Shown here: positions 1 to 6,155 of the stretch, in pieces | How positions within the stretch are numbered: the first letter of the stretch is position 1 | How the letters are laid out: each line of letters opens with the position of its first letter | Source: CAZGSG01 sp964528095 | GTDB taxonomy: Bacteria; Bacteroidota; Bacteroidia; Chitinophagales; Chitinophagaceae | Direction of reading: 5' to 3' | Length of the DNA stretch: 7,736 bases | NCBI GenBank assembly: GCA_964528095.1 | Contig: CAZGSG010000279.1 | Coordinates: 1-7,736, forward strand | Notes under the pieces: model-generated | Seen by the model: only the letters and a program-made list of their open reading frames with translations | Told to the model about the DNA's origin: nothing | Databases searched by the model: none | Position numbers and translations under genes: made by a program

Positions 1-404
1 GTGATCTGGAAAAGACTTCTTGCATACAGCGCACTGATATAAACGTTGTTCGACGTCCAGTTGAGATTATGAAAGCTCTGGAGTGGTGCATCATTCCATG
101 CGCAGATCGCATTATCGGTAGTAAGTTCCTGCATATTCCAGTACGCGCGGATAAAGTCCGTTGTTCCTGCATCGGTAATACCCGGCACGTTTACATCGGA
201 TTTATCTACTCCTGTGCTGCTTACGAGTGAGTAACTTCCATACACTTTAGCAAGTACTTGTTTATACCCTTCGGCAGTACTGTATTGTTTTTCCGAAGTA
301 TTGGCATTCACGGGCTGCAGGTTCAGGTCTTTATTGCAGGCTGATAAAAATAGCACCAGCATGAATAATGATACTGCGTACCATGATAAAATTTGTTTTT
401 TCAT
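1..404 (-). CDS. SusD/RagB-family outer-membrane glycan-binding lipoprotein, N-terminal part (3' end outside window)
   Basis: Surface lipoprotein that would pair with the SusC transporter encoded just upstream and capture oligosaccharide for it. I translated the frame from the ATG at 404-402; 134 codons fit before the left edge. Residues 1-23 form a type II signal peptide: basic MKKQ, a hydrophobic stretch, then the lipobox L20-S21-A22-C23, with C23 the likely lipidated residue. Next come the family-like N-terminal segments: a helix around residues 46-60 (EGYKQVLAKVYGSYSL) and the stretch MQELTTDNAICAWND at 91-105. The latter resembles SusD proteins of alpha-glucan loci, which is a recollection of family style and not an alignment. 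Family members are usually around 500 residues, so about three quarters of the gene is missing. The gap to the susC-type stop is 19 bp, so the two are almost certainly co-transcribed. No Shine-Dalgarno sequence precedes the ATG, as is usual in this phylum. The family call is firm; substrate is not. Confidence 0.9.
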   Translation of the reverse strand, partial: MKKQILSWYAVSLFMLVLFLSACNKDLNLQPVNANTSEKQYSTAEGYKQVLAKVYGSYSLVSSTGVDKSDVNVPGITDAGTTDFIRAYWNMQELTTDNAICAWNDAPLQSFHNLNWTSNNVYISALYARSLFQI

Positions 405-423
405 ATATACAAGTTGATAGTGT

Positions 424-3387
424 TTAAAATTGAAGGTTTACGCCCAGTACAAATATTCTTGGCCTCGGATAAATCGTGTTGTCAATACCACCGAATATTT
501 CCGGATCAATCCCTTTATATTTTGTAACAGTAAATACATTCTGACAATTCGCACTTACCCGGAGATTCACTTTGTCACCCATGACCTTTCCGGCGTTGAA
601 TGCGAGCCCCAGATTATCCATTTTCAGAAATGATGCATTTTGTATATAATAATCCGACTGGCCCTGACCATTAATGAACTGAGTATTGTAGATATCTGAA
701 AGACTATTGGCAAGATATCCTAATGGATTGAGCACATTGGATCGTACTGCCCCGGTAGTTATGTTGTTGTAAACATAGTTGTCGATATTGGAGCGAAGCA
801 CCGTACTCAGCACCCATTTTTTATAGGTCAGTTGCGTTGAAAATCCAAGCGTGTATTTAGGAAAAGGTGACTGGTAACGATAAAGATCACTCTGGTTGAT
901 AATACCATCGCCGTTAATATCGGCATATACTCCTTCAACCGGTTTGCCTTTAAAATACTCCTGTTTGTACACATAAAATGAGTTGGTACTATAACCGATC
1001 GAATTGATCTGGATAATACCATTACCTGTCAATGTACCAGGATAGGTAGGGTCATTAGTGGCTGTTAGCTTAGTGATCTTATTTTTATTGTACGCCGCAT
1101 TAAAGCTCAGGTCCCAGGTGAATGAGCCATGACTGATAGGTGTTGCATTTATTTGCAATTCCATCCCCTGGTTTTCCAGGTTCCCGACATTGGTTAATAT
1201 GGTGCTGCTGAAGTTAGAGCCTGCGGGAATTGGAATGGTATTCAGCAGGTCCTTGGTTTTTTTTGAGTAAATATCAAAACTACCGCTGATACGGTTATTC
1301 AGAAATCCAAAATCCAGTCCTGCATTATAGGTGCTTGTTTGTTCCCATTTGATACTTGCATCATAAGCGGCAGGTGTGCCCATGCTGTAGTATGTATTTC
1401 CAAATAACACATTCGACCCATTACCGCTTAATGAGTAAATAGATTGATAGGGATAGTTATAAATACCATCCTGGTTACCGGTAACGCCATAACTCAGCCG
1501 TAGCTTAAGATCGGAAAGCGTCCTCGAGTTTTGCAGGAAATCCTCCCGGTTAATACGCCATGTAAGTGCAAGCGAAGGGAATGTACCCCAGCGGGTATCT
1601 TTAGCGAATTTGGAAGAGCCATCTGTACGGATGGAAGCAGCGAGTATATACTTTGTATTGAAGGTATAGATCAACCTTCCATAATAAGAGATCAGTGTAT
1701 TTTCTGGTTTGTCGAGCAGGAAAAGTGGTTTGCTTCCGGGTATAGTATCCCCATTCGCACGAAGATTCGGGTAATTGTCATTAGTCGACAGGTTATTGTA
1801 ATAACCATAACCCGCAGTTGCCGTTATATTACTTTTAAGTTCTTTCAGATCTTTTACATAGCTCAGGTAAAATTCACCAACCTTATTGTTGATCTTGTTG
1901 GAATATTTGTTATGCTGACCACCATCCAGGAAATTCTGCGCGGCAAGGGCTGGTACATCTATCTTCCCTTCGCCTTTGGCAACATCATATCCCAGGTTCA
2001 GGTTTGCATGTAGTTCGGGTAAAAAAGGAAGCATATAGTCAAATTGGATATTACCATAACTTCTCTGCACATTGCTCAGGTTGCGATAGAGGTCCAGTAA
2101 GGCCACGGGGTTTCTTGGTGCAAGTTTGTTCAATGTAACACTGCCCGACCCTACATCTGTAGAAGCCCATTCGAAATAGTTACCATATGGAGAAGTTGCG
2201 CGTACAGGTTGTGTCGGATCAAAATACATGGCGGAGCTTATGGCCTGTTGATTGGCGAAATGGGATTTGTTGATAGCGCCTTTGATATTAATATCAATTT
2301 TCAGGTGGTTATTCAGCAAACGTGGATTTAAGGAAATGCCCCCGGAAAAACGTTGAAGATTGTCCGTCTCCAATAAACCATCCTGGTTGAGATAGCCAGC
2401 GGAGAAACGATAGGGTAGGTTTTTATAAGACCCCGACACACTTATATTATTGTCTGTACTGAGCGCCGTACGATAAATCTCATCCTGCCAATCCGTATTA
2501 GCATCACCTAATAAAGATTTGTATGTTGTAACATTATCAAACGTGCCACCACCTAATGAATCCACGTACTGCCGAAATTCATCCGCTGTCTGAAGGTCCA
2601 GCTTTCTGGCAAGGGTAGAGGCGGAAACCTGTGTATTGAAATTAATAACTGGTTTCTTACCTGCTCCTTTTTTGGTGGTGATAAGGATAACCCCGTTTGA
2701 AGCTCTTGAGCCATAGATGGCAGTGGCAGCGGCATCCTTCAGTACCGTAAATGATTCGATGTCGGAAGGGTTGATCAAACTCAACGAGTTGGAAGCGCCA
2801 TAAATATTGTTGCCACTTAATGGAACACCATCTATCACGATCAGCGGGTCGTTACTGGCGTTGATAGAAGCACCACCCCTGATGCGGATCACGCTACCGG
2901 CTCCTGGTGCTCCACCGTTTGAGGTAACGGATACGCCCGCTATTTTTCCAGAGATGAGTTGTTCAGGTGTGGTGATACTGCCCTGCTGGAAATCCTTTGC
3001 GGTAACAGTGGCTACAGAACCGGTTAGTTCCTTTCTTTTTTGTGTGCCATACCCGATTACGACCACATCTGTTAAAGTACCTGTAGAAGCAATTAATACA
3101 ATCGTCATACGGGCTTGCGCTTTTAAGGCGACTGTATCATAGCCAATATGGGAGATCAGCAATAAGGCATCAACGGGAGCAGCGATAGAAAAATTTCCCT
3201 TGCTGTCAGTAACTGTTCCCATTTGTGTTCCCTGTATTCTTACGGAAGCAAAGTCAACTGCTTCGCCTTTTTCGTTCTTTACATTACCGGTAACAGGTAT
3301 AGTTGCCTGCTGGGAGATGGCAGCCAGTGCGGATAAGCAGGTAAATCCGACCAGTAACAGGAGTTTTTTTGCGTTGGATAATATCAT
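424..3387 (-). CDS. SusC/RagA-family TonB-linked outer-membrane transporter
   Basis: Outer-membrane beta-barrel importer that moves SusD-bound oligosaccharide into the periplasm using TonB-ExbBD energy. The protein has 987 residues, the normal size. In order: signal peptide (about 1-25, ending near AISQ); a carboxypeptidase-regulatory-like beta-sandwich (about 32-98, with GTVTDSKGNFSI and a HIGY turn); a TonB-box-like segment TDVVVIGYGTQ at 106-116; the plug domain (about 118-240), with LTGSV at 121, IRGGASI near 169-175, IDGVPL near 185-190 and YGSRASNGVILITTKKG at 225-241; then a 22-strand-type barrel ending in aromatic F987. An Asp-rich loop DINGDGIINQSD at 823-834 resembles a calcium-binding loop and is common in this family. 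There is no STN/secretin-like domain before the regulatory-like domain, so it should not signal to an anti-sigma factor. The ATG at 3387 is well placed for the signal peptide. The gene lies 102 bp after the GH31 stop and 19 bp before the susD-type gene. The frame is intact. Confidence 0.97.
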   Translation of the reverse strand: MILSNAKKLLLLVGFTCLSALAAISQQATIPVTGNVKNEKGEAVDFASVRIQGTQMGTVTDSKGNFSIAAPVDALLLISHIGYDTVALKAQARMTIVLIASTGTLTDVVVIGYGTQKRKELTGSVATVTAKDFQQGSITTPEQLISGKIAGVSVTSNGGAPGAGSVIRIRGGASINASNDPLIVIDGVPLSGNNIYGASNSLSLINPSDIESFTVLKDAAATAIYGSRASNGVILITTKKGAGKKPVINFNTQVSASTLARKLDLQTADEFRQYVDSLGGGTFDNVTTYKSLLGDANTDWQDEIYRTALSTDNNISVSGSYKNLPYRFSAGYLNQDGLLETDNLQRFSGGISLNPRLLNNHLKIDINIKGAINKSHFANQQAISSAMYFDPTQPVRATSPYGNYFEWASTDVGSGSVTLNKLAPRNPVALLDLYRNLSNVQRSYGNIQFDYMLPFLPELHANLNLGYDVAKGEGKIDVPALAAQNFLDGGQHNKYSNKINNKVGEFYLSYVKDLKELKSNITATAGYGYYNNLSTNDNYPNLRANGDTIPGSKPLFLLDKPENTLISYYGRLIYTFNTKYILAASIRTDGSSKFAKDTRWGTFPSLALTWRINREDFLQNSRTLSDLKLRLSYGVTGNQDGIYNYPYQSIYSLSGNGSNVLFGNTYYSMGTPAAYDASIKWEQTSTYNAGLDFGFLNNRISGSFDIYSKKTKDLLNTIPIPAGSNFSSTILTNVGNLENQGMELQINATPISHGSFTWDLSFNAAYNKNKITKLTATNDPTYPGTLTGNGIIQINSIGYSTNSFYVYKQEYFKGKPVEGVYADINGDGIINQSDLYRYQSPFPKYTLGFSTQLTYKKWVLSTVLRSNIDNYVYNNITTGAVRSNVLNPLGYLANSLSDIYNTQFINGQGQSDYYIQNASFLKMDNLGLAFNAGKVMGDKVNLRVSANCQNVFTVTKYKGIDPEIFGGIDNTIYPRPRIFVLGVNLQF

Positions 3388-3489
3388 AATGACAAGATTA
3401 AAGTGAATGAGGCAGTTAGATAATGGTAATCGTTTTTGTTTCAGGCAGTAGCAGGTTTAACACATGTTATTTTTATTAATAAAATAGGT
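3388..3489 (-). other. GH31-susC intergenic region, 102 bp
   Basis: This short non-coding gap lies between two genes on the same strand. It is long enough to hold an internal promoter or an mRNA processing site, and short enough for read-through from GH31. It contains a 14-bp AT palindrome at 3471-3484 and two copies of ACTGCCT 33 bp apart (3443-3449 and 3410-3416). The box TAATCTTG at 3401-3394 differs from TAnnTTTG at one base but sits almost on the susC ATG and lacks an upstream TTTG, so I do not call it a promoter. Confidence 0.4.
3471..3484. repeat. 14-bp perfect AT palindrome
   Basis: TTTTATTAATAAAA reads the same on both strands and lies 6 bp after the GH31 stop triplet begins its 3' flank. 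As RNA it could form only a weak A-U hairpin. It may mark the GH31 3' end or be a chance product of AT-rich sequence. Confidence 0.3.
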
Positions 3490-5922
3490 TTAAAAATGAA
3501 TATCAATTTTACCGGGATCATTCTTCAGCACCAGGGTCTTTACACTGATTGCACGTTGATAATAAGCAGGAGTAGAAGAAATGAATAACAACGGACTATT
3601 TTCCAATAGTAGCCTGCTGCCATTCACCTGTAGCTCCTGTTTTGTAAATCCATGCAAACTCAGACAGATATAACTGAATGCAGATCGCATATCGCCTTCA
3701 GATTTGTTGAATGTGATGGTATTGCTGATGGGATCAAACCGGATTATTCTTTTATAGAAAATATTCTTTTCATAATTATATGTTTCGCCATCATCCTCGT
3801 ATATCTCAAAACTGTTGGGCTGGCTTCCATTATAAATATGCACGGTAAGTGTATCACTGGGTTTTTCAATTGCCGATTGTGTCTGGGATTGCATGGGAAT
3901 AATACTTCCGGCTTTTACATACACAGGTAATTTTTCTGTAGACAATTCAATAAGCTTTTCTGTTCCACCCGTTTCCTTTTTATCATCATACAGGTTGTAC
4001 CATTCACCCGCCGGGAAATAAACTTTTGCAAACTGTTTGGTGCTCTCCTGCGGCATCACTAAAAAAGCAGGGCCAAAAAGATATTGGTTTTGAAAAGCAG
4101 GGTTGTATATATTGGCATCATGCGTGTAGTCGATGGCCTGCGATCTTACGACAGGTAAACCATCCTGTGTGGATTCGTGGAAAACGGAATAGAGATAGGG
4201 CAGGAGGCGATAGCGCAGGTTGATATAATTCCTTGAAATATCCAGCACATCTTCTCCAAATGACCAGGGCTCCGCTGATTTTGTATTTAATGCTGTATGG
4301 TTCCTGAAATATGGAGTAAACGCACCGAGCTGTATCCAGCGGGTATACAAACCAGTCGTTGGATTACCGGTGAATCCGCCAATGTCCATACCAGAGAAGG
4401 GAATACCACTTAATCCCAGGCTTCCCAATAAACGAACACCAGCGAGCATATGTTCATCTTCTGCGCGGTTATCGCCTGTCCAGAGCGCGGTATATCGCTG
4501 CATACCCGCATATCCCGATCTTGATAAGATAAAAGGTCTTTTTTGTAATGCGCTCCTGGTGGCTTCATAACTGGAACGGGCCATCTGCATGCCGAAAACA
4601 TTGTGGCCTTTCAGGTGTGTGGTTGGATGTCCATCGTAGTTAAACAACACGTTATTTGGCATTGCTTGCCCCCAGGTTGCTATTTCATTCATATCATTCC
4701 ATATACCCGCAACACCGATATCGGTGTAATTCTTCATTTCTTTTTTCCACCAGCCTCTTCCTTTCTCGCTGGTAAAATCAGGAAAATTGCACCAGCCCGG
4801 CCAAACCTGTCCTGTATAATTTTGTCCATCCGGGTATTTAAGAAACACTCCCTGCGCATTTCCGCTTTCATACGACGGATATTTTTTTTCCACCTTAATA
4901 CCCGGATCAACGATCAGGGTTGTTTTGAAACCCATTGTTTTCAGGCTGTCGATCATGCCTTTTGGATCAGGAAAACGGTCTTTATCCCAGGTAAACAATT
5001 TGTACGCATCCATATAATGGATATCAAGTGTTATTCCATCTGCAGGTATTTTCTTTTCTCTCAGTGTATTTGCAATCCTGAATACTTCCGCCTGGGGATA
5101 ATAAGAGTACCTGTTTTGTTGATAGCCCAGGCTCCAAAGCGGGGGAAGAGGCATGCGACCGGTGAGATAAGTATACGACCGGATGATCTCAGCTACTGTA
5201 GTATTGTAGATAAAATAATAATTCATCTCACCACCTCTTGCACCAAAAGAAGAGAATCGATTATTGCTGGCTCCGAAGTTGAAATCGGATCTGTAACTGT
5301 TATCAAAGAAGATCCCGTAGGAAAGTCCATGATGAAGCCCCATATAGAAAGGGATAGTGGTATATAAAGGATCCGCGCTTGCTGAATAACCATATACATC
5401 GGAGTTCCAGTTGGTATAAGCGGAACCTGCACGGTCAAGGTTACCGGTTTTTTCACCCAGGCCAATGAAACGTTCGCTTTCCTGCAAATGCTTATACGTG
5501 GTTACTTCATTTCCTATCCAGGATGTGCCCAATGATGGTTCGTCTTCGTTCACCAATCGGCCATCAGGTGTATAGAACCGGATAGAGAAAGGCTTTTTCT
5601 CAATCACGACCTGCACGGAATCGGTACGGAAACTTAAGCGGTCTGGGTTCTGTTCAATTTTTAAAGAAAACGGAGAAGGGGCGGCCACAACAGCATACGA
5701 AAAATCATCAGCTACTGGCTGATCCGTGATCCGTACCCTTATTATGGATGGGCTATAAACCGAGATCGATACAAATCCATTACTGGTGATAAGCTGGATC
5801 TGCTGACCGGATGCGGTCACTTTTCTCACTTCGCCAACCGGCTTTACAAGGTCCTGGCCGGAAGCGGTGAAAACAAACGCACCAAGGATAAACGCAAGAA
5901 TTGCGGGAAAAATCTTATTCAT
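3490..5922 (-). CDS. Secreted glycoside hydrolase family 31, probable alpha-glucosidase
   Basis: Retaining exo-acting glycosidase, expected to release terminal alpha-linked sugars, probably glucose, from oligosaccharides in the periplasm. From the ATG at 5922-5920 it has 810 residues. Signal peptide 1-22 (MNKIFPAILAFILGAFVF, then TASG before Q23), with no lipobox cysteine, so a soluble periplasmic protein is likely. Domains: N-terminal mutarotase-like beta-sandwich (about 30-245); TIM barrel (about 255-590); proximal C-terminal sandwich (about 595-680); DUF5110-like distal sandwich (about 690-780, with EIYEDDGETYNYE). Catalytic motifs are intact: GIWNDMNE with nucleophile D410, and LWTGDN with acid/base D484. 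Substrate-pocket motifs are also present: LDIHYMDAY (D300, D305), FTWDKDRFPDP, LSRSGYAGMQRY and RNH (H542). The pocket motifs resemble GH31 alpha-glucosidases more than alpha-xylosidases, but exact specificity (alpha-1,4 versus alpha-1,6) cannot be read. The frame extends three codons further to a TTG; the ATG is preferred because it begins the signal peptide directly. Confidence 0.95.
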   Translation of the reverse strand: MNKIFPAILAFILGAFVFTASGQDLVKPVGEVRKVTASGQQIQLITSNGFVSISVYSPSIIRVRITDQPVADDFSYAVVAAPSPFSLKIEQNPDRLSFRTDSVQVVIEKKPFSIRFYTPDGRLVNEDEPSLGTSWIGNEVTTYKHLQESERFIGLGEKTGNLDRAGSAYTNWNSDVYGYSASADPLYTTIPFYMGLHHGLSYGIFFDNSYRSDFNFGASNNRFSSFGARGGEMNYYFIYNTTVAEIIRSYTYLTGRMPLPPLWSLGYQQNRYSYYPQAEVFRIANTLREKKIPADGITLDIHYMDAYKLFTWDKDRFPDPKGMIDSLKTMGFKTTLIVDPGIKVEKKYPSYESGNAQGVFLKYPDGQNYTGQVWPGWCNFPDFTSEKGRGWWKKEMKNYTDIGVAGIWNDMNEIATWGQAMPNNVLFNYDGHPTTHLKGHNVFGMQMARSSYEATRSALQKRPFILSRSGYAGMQRYTALWTGDNRAEDEHMLAGVRLLGSLGLSGIPFSGMDIGGFTGNPTTGLYTRWIQLGAFTPYFRNHTALNTKSAEPWSFGEDVLDISRNYINLRYRLLPYLYSVFHESTQDGLPVVRSQAIDYTHDANIYNPAFQNQYLFGPAFLVMPQESTKQFAKVYFPAGEWYNLYDDKKETGGTEKLIELSTEKLPVYVKAGSIIPMQSQTQSAIEKPSDTLTVHIYNGSQPNSFEIYEDDGETYNYEKNIFYKRIIRFDPISNTITFNKSEGDMRSAFSYICLSLHGFTKQELQVNGSRLLLENSPLLFISSTPAYYQRAISVKTLVLKNDPGKIDIHF

Positions 5923-6003
5923 ATCTGGCAACAGCAGTTCGTCAAAAAAAAATAGTCAGGCTGAAATCTGCTTAAAATAACAGGGATAAAAAAGCTGCGC
6001 CAA

Positions 6004-6016
6004 GTTTTAAAATCAA
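6004..6016 (-). repeat. 13-bp direct repeat, GH31-proximal copy
   Basis: The coding-strand sequence TTGATTTTAAAAC occurs here and again, exactly, at 6062-6074. It is centred on the palindrome TTTTAAAA and ends 81 bp before the GH31 ATG. Same-orientation copies upstream of a gene beside its likely regulator could be activator binding sites. The AT-rich content makes chance recurrence more plausible than it would be in mixed sequence. Confidence 0.5.
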
Positions 6017-6061
6017 AATAGAGAAAATAGCGAAGAAATAAATACGAATGGAATTAGGAGT

Positions 6062-6074
6062 GTTTTAAAATCAA
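6062..6074 (-). repeat. 13-bp direct repeat, regulator-proximal copy
   Basis: This is the second exact copy of TTGATTTTAAAAC, in the same orientation and 58 bp upstream of the first. Flanking bases differ between the copies, so the conserved unit is the 13 bp itself. A regulatory role is inference. Confidence 0.5.
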
Positions 6075-6129
6075 TAACTTATAAAACATTATGAAATTTT
6101 ATTATAGAATGAAAATGAAGTGATACTGA

Positions 6130-6154
6130 AGCAAAAAATCAACATTTTTTTGCT
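6130..6154 (-). terminator. Inverted repeat after regulator stop; possible weak terminator
   Basis: A perfect 9-bp inverted repeat (AGCAAAAAA and TTTTTTGCT on either strand) with a 7-nt loop begins one base after the regulator's TAG codon. Its position fits transcription termination or 3'-end protection of the regulator mRNA. Against this, the stem has only two G-C pairs and the T run lies inside the stem, not after it, so it is not a canonical intrinsic terminator. The inverted repeat is certain; the function is not. Confidence 0.35.
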
Positions 6155-6155
6155 G

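Larger units (their letters stand above)
5923..6155 (-). promoter_or_regulatory. Intergenic region between regulator and GH31 gene; probable site of regulated promoter
   Basis: This is the longest non-coding stretch (233 bp), strongly AT-rich, between the regulator stop and the GH31 start. It should contain the promoter of the GH31-susC-susD unit if that unit is transcribed separately from the regulator. It holds an inverted repeat next to the regulator stop, two copies of a 13-bp sequence, and a run of nine T on the coding strand at 5952-5944. I searched for the Bacteroidota -7 consensus TAnnTTTG and found no full match; the nearest is TATTTTG at 6020-6014, one base too short. No ORF or RNA gene is evident. 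The promoter role rests on position, not on a recognised box. Confidence 0.45.

Noticed and set aside
422..434. Sequence gtttaaaattgaa at the susC 3' end, and a similar one at the GH31 3' end, as extra copies of the 13-bp repeat
   Set aside because: Both overlap stop codons that follow Phe-type AT-rich codons and match the 13-mer only partly. The similarity is explained by coding ends in AT-rich DNA.
1531..2013. Plus-strand open frame of 160 codons opposite the SusC barrel
   Set aside because: It is antisense to the intact transporter gene, has no recognisable motif and has Cys/Ile-rich composition typical of a reverse-frame artefact.
3394..3401. TAATCTTG as a -7 promoter box for susC
   Set aside because: It has one mismatch to the consensus, lies only six bases from the ATG and has no -33 element upstream.
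4603..5367. Long plus-strand open frame of 254 codons opposite the GH31 catalytic region
   Set aside because: It lies wholly antisense to a well-conserved catalytic domain, its translation is rich in Cys, His and Ile with no recognisable domain, and it has no promoter or neighbouring partner. It is a shadow of GH31 codon use.
5943..5952. Run of nine T on the coding strand before GH31 as an intrinsic terminator tail
   Set aside because: No stable GC-containing stem directly precedes it, and it lies within 30 bp of the GH31 start, where a terminator would block the gene.
6014..6020. TATTTTG as a -7 promoter box for GH31
   Set aside because: It is one base shorter than TAnnTTTG, and no TTTG was found at the expected distance upstream.
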